DNA of 64,000 nucleotides from NCBI RefSeq assembly GCF_003719295.1, contig NZ_RFLW01000001.1:868001-932000 (forward strand), in the 5' to 3' direction. Position 1 is the first letter of the stretch; the number at the start of each line of letters is the position of its first letter. This document shows positions 29,618 through 37,214 of this stretch, piece after piece. The DNA is from Haliea alexandrii. GTDB taxonomy: Bacteria > Pseudomonadota > Gammaproteobacteria > Pseudomonadales > Halieaceae. The position numbers and the translations under genes were made by a program. The notes under the pieces were generated by a model, which saw only the letters and a program-made list of their open reading frames with translations, did not search any database and had not been told where the DNA came from.

Positions 29618-30313
29618 ATGACAAGTACTTTATCGACCAGCGCCGGCCCGGCTCCTGATGCCGTCGGCGACCCCACGCTGCGGATCACCGAGATCTTCTA
29701 CTCACTGCAGGGCGAAGCGCGTACCGTGGGCCTGCCTACCGTGTTCGTGCGGCTCACCGGATGCCCGCTGCGTTGCGTTTACTGCGATACCGCCTATGCC
29801 TTCAATGGCGGAGAGCTGCGCGCGATGTCCGGGGTGCTGGCCGACGTGGCTGCATACAGGCCGCGTTATGTGACGGTGACCGGTGGCGAACCCCTGGCCC
29901 AGAAAAACTGTTTGCCACTGCTGTCCGCGCTGTGCGATGCCGGTTACGAGGTTTCGCTGGAGACTTCCGGCGCATTGCCGGTGGACGAGGTGGACCCCCG
30001 CGTGGTGAAAGTGCTCGACCTGAAAACGCCCGCCTCCCAAGAGGCCCACCGCAATGATTACAGCAACGTACAGCACCTCACACCTCACGATCAGGTGAAG
30101 TTCGTGATTTGCGACCGCGCGGACTACGAGTGGGCACGCTTCAAGCTGGATGAGTACAACCTGGCGCAGCGCGTGTCGGATGTGCTGTTTTCCCCCAGCC
30201 ATGGCCAGCTGCACGGGCGCGAGCTGGCGGCATGGATTCTCGCCGATAACCTCCCGGTGCGGCTACAGCTGCAGCTGCACAAACTGTTGTGGAACGATGA
30301 GCCCGGTCACTGA
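29618..30313 (+). CDS. queE: 7-carboxy-7-deazaguanine synthase
   Basis: 231 residues. It is a radical SAM enzyme with a compact cluster motif [14 protein letters not shown], the S-adenosylmethionine segment VTGGEP, and FYSLQGE at the start. It contracts 6-carboxytetrahydropterin to 7-carboxy-7-deazaguanine in queuosine synthesis. It overlaps queC by 17 bp. The position after tol-pal matches Pseudomonas order. Confidence 0.96.
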   Translation: MTSTLSTSAGPAPDAVGDPTLRITEIFYSLQGEARTVGLPTVFVRLTGCPLRCVYCDTAYAFNGGELRAMSGVLADVAAYRPRYVTVTGGEPLAQKNCLPLLSALCDAGYEVSLETSGALPVDEVDPRVVKVLDLKTPASQEAHRNDYSNVQHLTPHDQVKFVICDRADYEWARFKLDEYNLAQRVSDVLFSPSHGQLHGRELAAWILADNLPVRLQLQLHKLLWNDEPGH

Positions 30314-30998
30314 GCGCCCGGGCACGGGGCAGCGTGCGGTTATCCTGGTATCCGGCGGCCTGGATTCCACCACGGTGCTCGCCATGGCGTTGCGGCAGGG
30401 CTATGAGTGCTACACGCTGAGTTTTGATTACGGGCAGCGCCATCGCGCCGAATTGGTGGCGGCAGAGCGTGTATCGACCGCGCACCGCGGTGTACAGCAC
30501 AAGGTCGTTACCCTCAATCTCGACAGCATCGGCGGTTCCGCCCTTACCGATCCCGCTATCGCCGTGCCCGAGGAGGCGACAACAGGAATACCGGTGACCT
30601 ACGTGCCGGCACGCAACACCGTGTTCCTGTCCATTGCGCTGGGCTGGGCCGAGGTGCTGGATGCCCAGGCTATTTTTATCGGGGTGAATGCCGTGGATTA
30701 CTCCGGCTACCCCGACTGCCGCCCGGCCTACATTACCGCCTTTGAGGAAATGGCCAATCTTGCCACCCGTGCTGGCGTGGAAGGGCGGCGGCTTACCCTG
30801 CACACGCCCTTGATGCATCTCTCCAAGGCCGAAATCATTGCCGCAGGTATCGGCCTGGGTGTCGACTACGCGCTCACCGTCTCCTGCTACCAGGCTACCG
30901 ATGAAGGTCTGGCCTGCGGCCGTTGCGATGCCTGCCGACTGCGGCGCGACGGTTTCCTGCAGGCTGGCGTTGCCGACCCGACGCGTTACCGGGCATAG
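30297..30998 (+). CDS. queC: 7-cyano-7-deazaguanine synthase
   Basis: 233 residues of the PP-loop ATPase family. It has the pyrophosphate loop VSGGLDSTT near residue 18, and a C-terminal zinc site of four cysteines (CYQ...[10 protein letters not shown]). It converts the carboxy-deazaguanine to preQ0 using ATP and ammonia. ATG 30297 lies inside the end of queE and is chosen because it starts right before the PP-loop strand; the frame upstream is queE shadow. Confidence 0.96.
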   Translation: MSPVTERPGTGQRAVILVSGGLDSTTVLAMALRQGYECYTLSFDYGQRHRAELVAAERVSTAHRGVQHKVVTLNLDSIGGSALTDPAIAVPEEATTGIPVTYVPARNTVFLSIALGWAEVLDAQAIFIGVNAVDYSGYPDCRPAYITAFEEMANLATRAGVEGRRLTLHTPLMHLSKAEIIAAGIGLGVDYALTVSCYQATDEGLACGRCDACRLRRDGFLQAGVADPTRYRA

Positions 30999-31032
30999 CG
31001 GGTCAATTGCCGGCGTTTGACGTAAAAAGCAC

Positions 31033-31060
31033 TTGAGTTTTATGGTCAAATCCGTACTAT
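31033..31060 (+). promoter_or_regulatory. promoter of tRNA-Lys
   Basis: TTGAGT at 31033-31038 and TACTAT at 31055-31060 with a 16 bp spacer, ending 14 bp before the tRNA 5' end. A GC-rich stretch follows the -10, which could be a stringent-type discriminator. Confidence 0.55.
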
Positions 31061-31074
31061 ACGCACCTCCTCCG

Positions 31075-31150
31075 GGGCCGTTAGCTCAGTTGGTAGAGCA
31101 GTTGGCTTTTAACCAATTGGTCGCTGGTTCGAATCCAGCACGGCCCACCA
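31075..31150 (+). tRNA. tRNA-Lys (anticodon TTT)
   Basis: A 76 nt cloverleaf. The acceptor GGGCCGT pairs with ACGGCCC, followed by discriminator A and an encoded CCA. The D-arm GCTCAGTTGGTAGAGC, anticodon TTT at 31108-31110 and T-arm with GGTTCGAATCC are all present. In Pseudomonas aeruginosa the tRNA-Lys next to queC is a known island attachment site. Here too an integrase gene ends 24 bp past the tRNA. Confidence 0.98.
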
Positions 31151-31173
31151 CTTTCCCCTTCAAAATCAATTGC

Positions 31174-32268
31174 CTACCGCGCACCGGCGCTCTGGGTTCG
31201 GTGCCGCAGCACCACCAGTGCCGGAGTTTTGCCGGACTTTCCTGAACACACCCGATTTGCCGCCTCAATGAGCTCCTCCAGCTCCGGCGCGGAGTAGTGC
31301 GTGGTGATGTCGCCGTTCCTGTGGCCCAGCAGTATTTTCCGGGTTTCCAGGGGCACACCGGCCGCTCGCAGGCGGCGACCGAAGGTATGTTTCAGGTCGT
31401 GCACCCGGATCGGCAGGCCCAGCTTGCGCCGGACCGTTTTCCAGCCATTGTTGTTGATGCTGCGTACCGGACGGCCGTAGTAGGTGAAGACGCGCTGCGG
31501 GTGTTGCCCGCGCACGCTGTCGATCACTGACTTTGCCACCCGGTTCAGTACCACCAACCGATCCTCCCGGTTCTTGACCTTTGCTCCCGGAATAAGGAAT
31601 ACCGAGGTGCCCAGTTCCGGCACGTCGATCTCCCAATCCCACTGCAAGCTGCAGACCTCGCCATCCCGGCAGCCGGTGTTCACCTTGAACAGACACATCC
31701 GGCTCAGGTGATCCGGCAGCGCCTTGAACAAACGGTGTTGCTCCTCCCAACTGAGCGGGTAGGGGCGCCTGGCATCGTGTAGCGGCAGCAACTGTATCAG
31801 CGGTGCCGACTCCAGCCAGGTCAAACCGTGTTCATCCCGCCACAGCCGGGCACTGAGGTTGAGAACCCGGCGCACCGTGGCCAGGGCGCCGTTGACGGTC
31901 TTGTTCTTCTTGCCCTCCTTCTTCCTTTGATCTATGTAGGCCTGCAGTGTGCCCATATGGACCTGATGCAGCGGCAGTTCGCCGATGTACGGGTCCAGCT
32001 CTTTGAGATGGAAGGCGTAGGTCCGGAGGGTGGCCAGGTGGGTGTTCTCCTCGAGAAAGCGCGTGGCTGCCTCGCGGAAAATGCGCACCGGCCGTATGCC
32101 GAATACTGACGCCTGCCTGATCTCCTCAACCCGGCGGGCCAGTATCAGCTCCGCCGTTTTGAGTTCGCTCGTTCCAGTGCTTTGGTGAATGCGATGGCCG
32201 AGGACCTGCTTGTCGATATGCCAGATCCCACCCCGCTTCCGCAGCCCGGAGTTTCGATTGCGTCCCAT
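31174..32268 (-). CDS. tyrosine recombinase/integrase (island integrase)
   Basis: 364 residues. An N-terminal SAM-like core-binding region (~60-150) is followed by a catalytic domain: Arg-I in TGCRDGEV, Lys in the VKNREDRL turn, box II HDLKHTFGRRLRAAG and LGHRNGDITTHYS with the nucleophilic Tyr. Box II carries Lys where most family members have Arg (HxLRH). I have seen HDLKH in this proteobacterial subgroup, so it is probably functional. It lies immediately downstream of tRNA-Lys and points towards it, as expected for an integrase at its attachment site. It starts at 32268 behind GAGATGAACT. Confidence 0.93.
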   Translation of the reverse strand: MGRNRNSGLRKRGGIWHIDKQVLGHRIHQSTGTSELKTAELILARRVEEIRQASVFGIRPVRIFREAATRFLEENTHLATLRTYAFHLKELDPYIGELPLHQVHMGTLQAYIDQRKKEGKKNKTVNGALATVRRVLNLSARLWRDEHGLTWLESAPLIQLLPLHDARRPYPLSWEEQHRLFKALPDHLSRMCLFKVNTGCRDGEVCSLQWDWEIDVPELGTSVFLIPGAKVKNREDRLVVLNRVAKSVIDSVRGQHPQRVFTYYGRPVRSINNNGWKTVRRKLGLPIRVHDLKHTFGRRLRAAGVPLETRKILLGHRNGDITTHYSAPELEELIEAANRVCSGKSGKTPALVVLRHRTQSAGAR

Positions 32269-32480
32269 AGTTCATCTCCTCGATGTCGTGCGGGACGCCC
32301 GTTGCACCGTTTATATTGGTCCACCCAGGCGTCCATTTCAAGGCGGTCGAAGGCAACACCCTGGCTGCCGATGCGAAGTTCCGTCAGGGCAGGGCGCACC
32401 TCCCGATTGAAGCGATTGCGGTCCATGCCCAGGTAGTCGGGGGCATCGCGGAGTCGGATGAGGCGGGGCTGGATCTGCAT
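32145..32480 (-). CDS. AlpA/excisionase-like small DNA-binding protein
   Basis: 111 residues. The N-terminal half has a winged-helix look (RLIRLRDAPDYLGMDRNRFNREVRPALTE then IGSQGVAFDRLEMDAWVDQY), typical of small regulators and excision factors in integrase modules. GGGGAGATAGACC precedes the ATG at 32480. Its last 124 nt overlap the start of the downstream integrase in another frame, yet the tail (GISTSRSSAIAFTKALERA) still resembles tails of relatives. It starts 3 bp after the second recombinase gene ends. Probable recombination directionality factor or module repressor (inference). Confidence 0.7.
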   Translation of the reverse strand: MQIQPRLIRLRDAPDYLGMDRNRFNREVRPALTELRIGSQGVAFDRLEMDAWVDQYKRCNGRPARHRGDELWDAIETPGCGSGVGSGISTSRSSAIAFTKALERANSKRRS

Positions 32481-32483
32481 GGT

Positions 32484-33350
32484 CTATCTCCCCAGGTACA
32501 CCGCGGTTATTTGCTCCCGGACATGGCCCAGCTCCCTGCTGATGGCCAGGCGCGCCTTTTGATCCGCCTGCTGCTGTGCCGAAGTGAGGTCCTTTTTGCT
32601 GGGCCCGCCGCCGTGTGGGGAAGGCCAGCCAGTGAGCTCCAGGTAGCGTTGCTGGGCGTAGGCATGGCGCAGGCCGTGCATTTTGGAGAGGCCGGCATTG
32701 GCCGTATGGCGCTCGTAGATCCTGAGCTGCTCGATATAGCTGCGCCCGCCGGGGATCAGGGCGCCCAGTCCAGCCAGCCGCTTGGCCTGTTCCAACAGGA
32801 CGCGCTGCTTTTTGGTGCGGATCGGCACAGTGCGTTCCCGTCCGCCCTTGGTCCAGCTGGCCTTGAGATGGAGATGGTCGCCTCGATCCGCCCAGCGGGG
32901 CCGGATCTTGAGGGCTTCCTCCCTACGGAGGCCGAAGGCCTTCTGCAGGCGGAGGCTCATGCGCACATTCTCGTCCTTGACCTGGTCAAGTTGCTCCCGT
33001 GCCAGCCCCTTGGCCTTGCTGTTGTCGGACACGAACTGACGGTCCGGTATGCCATAGAAGTCATTGGAACCAGCCACCACGGCCCGCTTGTTAACCTTCT
33101 CCGCCCACCAGCGTAAACAGCTCATGCGGTTCTTGATGGTGCCGGGGGAGAGGTTTTGCCCCTGCCAGTGGTCGACCAGGGCCCTGACATGCTTCTGCTT
33201 CAGGGAGGTGGCCTGCAGCTGCCGGAAGCCCAGCTCGTGCAACTGGTTGGCGATGGCCGTCAGCTGCCGTTCCCGGCCAACTCGGGTTTCAAAGCTGCCT
33301 TCGTGGCTGTGCCGGCATAACATTTTCAGTTGGTAGTTCAGGTCGCGCAT
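32484..33350 (-). CDS. second tyrosine recombinase (Integrase_1-type)
   Basis: About 288 residues. The core-binding domain (~1-110) resembles the SAM_2-like domain of phage integrases. The catalytic residues are in order: Arg in GLRREEALKI, Lys in SWTKGGRERTVPI, His/Arg in MHGLRHAYAQQR, His in SRELGHVRE, Tyr in ITAVYLGR. It differs strongly from the neighbouring integrase. The start at 33350 (MRDLNYQLKML) is preferred over 33383. It leads the three-gene minus-strand module int2-xis-int1. Confidence 0.88.
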   Translation of the reverse strand: MRDLNYQLKMLCRHSHEGSFETRVGRERQLTAIANQLHELGFRQLQATSLKQKHVRALVDHWQGQNLSPGTIKNRMSCLRWWAEKVNKRAVVAGSNDFYGIPDRQFVSDNSKAKGLAREQLDQVKDENVRMSLRLQKAFGLRREEALKIRPRWADRGDHLHLKASWTKGGRERTVPIRTKKQRVLLEQAKRLAGLGALIPGGRSYIEQLRIYERHTANAGLSKMHGLRHAYAQQRYLELTGWPSPHGGGPSKKDLTSAQQQADQKARLAISRELGHVREQITAVYLGR

Positions 33351-33781
33351 AGTGTTGATCCTTCGGTGAGTGTTTCTGATCACCTGGCAACAGAAGCTGC
33401 GCAGGCCCGCTAGGCGGAACGATCACGGGACACCAATCCCGGTTGACCTGAATGTGTCTGGCCATAGACAGCACGGTGTGTTTTCTAGGGAAAACTGGCC
33501 CGTGCAAACCAACGGTTATCCAGCCTGAGGCTGGGTGGAATTACCTCCTGAGTGAAATGGGCAGAACACGCTGACCGCCAGAGTGTTTGCGTGGTTAAAA
33601 AAGCAGTGGGCGGCCGAGGACGCAGCCCCCGGCAGCAACTGCGGCGTTTGAACAAACCCTTGGAAGAGCGGGATGGATTGGAAGGTGCGGCGACCCAGGC
33701 TGTGGGGCACCGTGATGGTTCGAAGATGGACCCGGTCATTACTGACTGCTGCGTCAAGAAAGGCCCTGGCTGACGCGTTCA

Positions 33782-33808
33782 GCAGATTCCAATACTACCG
33801 GAATCTGC
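33782..33808. repeat. perfect inverted repeat
   Basis: GCAGATTCC at 33782-33790 and GGAATCTGC at 33800-33808 around a 9 nt loop. No T-run follows, so it is not a typical terminator. Confidence 0.6.
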
Positions 33809-33918
33809 CTACCCCGATTGCGACTGCAAGGTGGGGTCTCCTTGCCACTTTTCCGTAGTGGCCACGGGTAAATTCGCTACTGTCGGGAGTATAGACCAAC
33901 AGATAATGCGTTTGTCAC

Positions 33919-33951
33919 AAAAAACCCGGTCAAGTTGCGGCGGGGTTTTTT
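33919..33951. terminator. bidirectional terminator-like hairpin
   Basis: AAAAAACCC at 33919-33927 pairs with GGGTTTTTT at 33943-33951 over a 15 nt loop, giving a U-tract in both directions. It is immediately followed by another stem, CCCGTC/GACGGG, at 33952-33970. Confidence 0.5.
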
Positions 33952-33974
33952 CCCGTCGCATCCGGACGGGGTTT

Positions 33975-33993
33975 GTGGTGCCAGTGGCACCAC
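33975..33993. repeat. palindrome GTGGTGCCA-N-TGGCACCAC, copy 1
   Basis: A perfect 9+1+9 bp palindrome in non-coding DNA, repeated with longer arms at 34334-34358. Looks like a protein-binding site or a stem-loop. Confidence 0.7.
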
Positions 33994-34333
33994 CTGCACC
34001 AAGTCCTGCCGGGTTACGGGTTGCGTGGGAATGAGACAGGTCTGGACGCTCTTTCGGTTGTTTCCGCAGAAACCAGGCGGTTCTGAGTGAGTGCTTGTTG
34101 CGGCATGGGCGGGGGACAGCGCCCACGTCACTACCCGCTGCGCTGGGCAGTGACTTGGGCTGGCATCGGCACGCAGGCGACAACTGATGGCTCTCAAAGC
34201 GAGGACCACGGCCGGGAGAACTGGAAACCCCGTCACTACAGGTCGGGGCTTTTGGTTCAAATGGACGCACTTGCGGTTAGGCGCGACGGATTAAGACGGT
34301 TCCGGCTGGAAACCCCGTCAGCTCTCGACGGAC

Positions 34334-34358
34334 TAAGTGGTGCCATTGGCACCACTTA
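34334..34358. repeat. palindrome copy 2, 12-bp arms
   Basis: Arms TAAGTGGTGCCA and its exact inverse flank a single T. The inner 19 bp match copy 1 except for the central base. Confidence 0.75.
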
Positions 34359-35069
34359 CCCAACCCAGGGCGGGCGGGGTTTTTGGTAGACTTATCGGTG
34401 GTATTGAAGTAGGCGCCGCGGATGTTTCCGTTGTTGTCACTGTCGATGCTGTCCTGATTGATAGCTGTGACAGACGAGCGTGCAGGAGGGCTCGCAGAGT
34501 CTGAAGTTGGATCCCTTTTATCCTGAGCCTTGGATCGCCTGACATTGTCCCGTTCTAGTCGCTAGGGAACCCAGATTGAAGGTTAGCCCAACTCAAGGTT
34601 AGGAGTGGGCGCAGCCATTTCTACTATTCCAAAGAAGATATCGGGAACATTTTGCGACGACGAATATCCTAAACCATCATGCCGGCAGCCACCAGGAATG
34701 GACTGGAATGGAATTCAATGGGTACACTGTGGCTATTGAACTTCCATCAGACAGCTGGGATGCTAATACTAAAAAGGCATAACCCGGTGGATATTTACAT
34801 CTATAATCGACAGCCTTTCGTGGTAGTCGCTGGGTCTGAACACTGCATGGCAAAAATAAAGTCCGAAATAAACAAGTCCCTCGAATCCTGGATATGGGAC
34901 GCCGCCTGCTCTATCCGCGGGGCCAAGGACGCGCCGAAGTACAAGGATACAACTCCCCGCTGCGCTGGGTAGTGACGTGGGTCACATAGTCAGCTTATCG
35001 GGTTCTGAGTGACAAAGGCCAGGCACAGCTGGCCAGCCGCCTGCGCCACCATTTTTGCTACATACCGTG

Positions 35070-35849
35070 TTAATCGCGATTCAGTGTCATGCCGGAGAGA
35101 GCCGCGAACATCGCGCGGTTTGTCATATCCACCTGCAGTGGGCAGACGGAGATCGCCCCATCCGCCATCGCGCGCAGATCAGTGCCGTCCGCATCGCCGC
35201 CCGCATCCGGTTCCAGGTGAACCCAGTAATACGGTATCTGCCGGTTATCCACTCGGCCTTCGGTTTTGAACGCTCCGGGCGGACGCCGGCCCATGGACAC
35301 GACCTGAACTCCGCTGACCGCGTCGGGGGTGACCGGTGGGAAATTAATGTTGACGAAGGAGCCGGCGGCTATCCCACGCTCAAGTATCTGCTCGACGACG
35401 GGTACGATATAACGTTCCGAGGTGTCCCAGGGCACATCGGCGCCACGCTCGAATACCTGGCTGAGTGCAATGGAGGGAATGCCCATCAGCGCCGCCTCCA
35501 TGGCGACCGCGATTGTGCCGGAGTAGTGAATCTCATCCGCGAGATTACCGCCTCGATTGATGCCCGCGAGCACCAGCGTCGGCAGCTCTTGCATGATCTC
35601 CCGCAGAGCCATCAGGACACAGTCGGTGGGCGATCCCTTGATCGCGATATGCCGGTCGTCTAGCTGCCTGAGACGAATGGGAACGTGCATAGAGACCGAG
35701 TGGGAGGCTCCGGATTTTTCCTCATCCGGCGCGACCACCCAGACGTCATCACAGTGCTCTCTTACTGCTTTTTCGAGCAGTCGTATGCCTGGGGCATGGA
35801 TACCGTCATCGTTGACGATCAGCACCCGGTGGTTGGCGAGTCGAGTCAT
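35070..35849 (-). CDS. SurE-family 5'/3'-nucleotidase paralog 1
   Basis: 259 residues. All SurE metal and phosphate motifs are present: the N-terminal VNDDGIHAPG, SGASHSVS, and GINRGGNLADEIHYSGT. SurE enzymes hydrolyse nucleoside monophosphates and some other phosphate esters. This copy is not next to pcm/nlpD/rpoS, the usual housekeeping setting, and a second copy occurs at 53682. Start 35849 (MTRLANHRVL) is preferred because GGAGAG precedes it. It is divergent from the thiolase gene and shares the promoter region that holds a TTGTCATACAA palindrome. Confidence 0.9.
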   Translation of the reverse strand: MTRLANHRVLIVNDDGIHAPGIRLLEKAVREHCDDVWVVAPDEEKSGASHSVSMHVPIRLRQLDDRHIAIKGSPTDCVLMALREIMQELPTLVLAGINRGGNLADEIHYSGTIAVAMEAALMGIPSIALSQVFERGADVPWDTSERYIVPVVEQILERGIAAGSFVNINFPPVTPDAVSGVQVVSMGRRPPGAFKTEGRVDNRQIPYYWVHLEPDAGGDADGTDLRAMADGAISVCPLQVDMTNRAMFAALSGMTLNRD

Positions 35850-35930
35850 TGTATTCTCTCCAGGACGATGCGCGGCATGCACCGGCGCAGTTGATAAGCA
35901 ATCACGCAAGCATGGTACATTACTACTATT

Positions 35931-35941
35931 TTGTCATACAA
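35931..35941. promoter_or_regulatory. operator-like half-palindrome TTGT-CAT-ACAA
   Basis: TTGTCATACAA lies in the 120 bp between divergent surE-like and thiolase genes, overlapping a possible -10 (TACAAT at 35937-35942). It is a degenerate version of the ATTGTA-N-TACAAT palindromes at 53410 and 59626. Confidence 0.45.
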
Positions 35942-35969
35942 TAATTCGTCATCACAAAGGCGGAACAAC

Positions 35970-37214
35970 ATGAGCGATGTATACATAATCGGAGTAGGCA
36001 TGACGCCATTCGGGCGCTTCCTGAATCGGTCGTTGACTGATTTGACAGAGGAAGCCGTGCGCCTGACACTTCGGGATGCCGTTCTGTCGCACGACGATAT
36101 CGGCGCAATTACCTTCGCTAACGCGACTCAAGGTGCCATGGAGGGGCAGTTCGGTATTCGCGGGCAGGTTGCCCTGTCCGGACTGCCATTCGACAGCGTG
36201 CCTATCATCAATGTGGAGAACGCCTGTGCCAGTGCCTCCACGGCCTTTCATATCGCCATGACCCAGATACAGGCGGGGCAGGTGGATATCGCCCTCGCCA
36301 TCGGCGCTGAAAAGATGTGCCACACGGACTCGACCCTTTCCATGGCAGCGTTCCAGGGTAGCTGGGACCGCGCCAACAGCGAGAATACTGTGGACAGGCT
36401 GGAAGCGATGTCTGCCGCTGTACCCACGCCCGAAGAAGAAGCGGCGCGCGAGAGCACACGCACCGTGTTCATGGACATCTACGCCGCCTTTGCCAAATAC
36501 CACATGGGACGTTTCGGCACGACCCAGCGGCAGATCGCCGCCGTGGCCGCCAAGAACCACCGCCATTCGGTTGCAAACCCGCTGTCTCAGTACCGCAAAC
36601 CCTTCACCATCGACGAGGTACTGGCCAGCCGGTTGATCGCCTGGCCGTTTACACTGCCAATGTGCTCGCCAATTAGCGACGGTGCCGCCGCCGCGATACT
36701 CTGCAGCGAATCGGCACTCAAGCGCATGGCACATCCGGGTCGGGCGGTAAAGGTACGGGCGTGCTGCTTGATGAACGGGGGACGCCGGGAGCACACCGAG
36801 ATCGAGAAACATATCTCCCGCCGCGCCGCTCTCAGGGCCTACGAGACGGCAGGCGTGGCGCCGGCGGATATAGACGTCGCGGAATGCCACGATGCCACCG
36901 CCTTTGGCGAGATCCAGCAGAGCGAGAATATGGGGTTCTTCGACTTCGGCGAGGGCGGCCCCGGCGCGGAGAGGGGGGAAACCACTCTTGGAGGGCGCAT
37001 ACCTTTCAATCCCTCGGGGGGATTAGAATCCAAGGGTCATCCCATAGGGGCAACGGGCCTTGCACAAATTCACGAGTTGGTGACGCAACTGCGCGGTGAA
37101 GCGGGTCCGCGCCAGGTCGCTGGGGCAAAACTGGCCCTGCAGGAAAATGGCGGCGGTTTGATGGGTATCGAAGAGGCCGCGGTAGTTGTCAGCATCCTGG
37201 AAGCCTGCAGATGA
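35970..37214 (+). CDS. thiolase family protein (SCP2/thiolase-III type)
   Basis: 414 residues. The nucleophilic Cys lies in NVENACASASTA, followed by His in HDATAFGEI and the GHPIGATG box, but there is no C-terminal CxGGG cysteine of thiolase I/II. This matches the SCP-x/acetyl-CoA acetyltransferase-like subgroup that often acts on steroid or branched side-chain beta-ketoacyl-CoAs. It starts at 35970 (MSDVYIIGVGMTPFGRF). It overlaps the following ligase gene (ATGA), so the two act in sequence: ligation to CoA, then thiolysis. Confidence 0.9.
   Translation: MSDVYIIGVGMTPFGRFLNRSLTDLTEEAVRLTLRDAVLSHDDIGAITFANATQGAMEGQFGIRGQVALSGLPFDSVPIINVENACASASTAFHIAMTQIQAGQVDIALAIGAEKMCHTDSTLSMAAFQGSWDRANSENTVDRLEAMSAAVPTPEEEAARESTRTVFMDIYAAFAKYHMGRFGTTQRQIAAVAAKNHRHSVANPLSQYRKPFTIDEVLASRLIAWPFTLPMCSPISDGAAAAILCSESALKRMAHPGRAVKVRACCLMNGGRREHTEIEKHISRRAALRAYETAGVAPADIDVAECHDATAFGEIQQSENMGFFDFGEGGPGAERGETTLGGRIPFNPSGGLESKGHPIGATGLAQIHELVTQLRGEAGPRQVAGAKLALQENGGGLMGIEEAAVVVSILEACR

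Larger units (their letters stand above)
31151..35069. mobile_element. left end of a tRNA-Lys-associated genomic island (integration module plus non-coding arm)
   Basis: Two tyrosine recombinases and an excisionase-like gene abut the 3' end of tRNA-Lys, followed by ~1.7 kb of hairpin-rich DNA and then a catabolic cluster with different organisation from the core block to the left. No second copy of the tRNA 3' end (GGTTCGAATCC...CACCA) is seen inside the window, so the other attachment site must lie to the right if this is an intact island. Boundaries are therefore inferred on the left side only. Confidence 0.65.
33351..35069. other. 1.7 kb hairpin-rich region with no supported gene
   Basis: Only short ORFs lacking recognisable domains occur here. 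One of 97 codons at 34679-34972 (+) has no clear ribosome site. The region contains several inverted repeats: GCAGATTCC/GGAATCTGC at 33782-33808, AAAAAACCC/GGGTTTTTT at 33919-33951, CCCGTC/GACGGG at 33952-33970, a palindrome at 33975-33993, CCCCG/CGGGG plus TTTT at 34228-34252 and a 25 bp palindrome at 34334-34358. There are also direct repeats. It could hold terminators, a small RNA, an element origin or regulatory arm, or decayed genes. None can be assigned. Confidence 0.6.

Noticed and set aside
33485-33757. 90-codon minus-strand ORF upstream of the recombinase module
   Set aside because: No recognisable domain or ribosome site, and overlapping short frames in all phases look equally likely.
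34272-34290. GTTAGGC word resembling an integron attC core site
   Set aside because: No matching RYYYAAC inverse core or attC-like fold was found within ~120 bp, and no integron integrase is present.
34679-34972. 97-codon plus-strand ORF as a gene
   Set aside because: No ribosome site, no domain, and atypical codon use; kept only as a note in the region entry.
33351-35069. Possible CRISPR array in the repeat-rich non-coding region
   Set aside because: Repeats are few, unequal in length and irregularly spaced; no cas genes are nearby.
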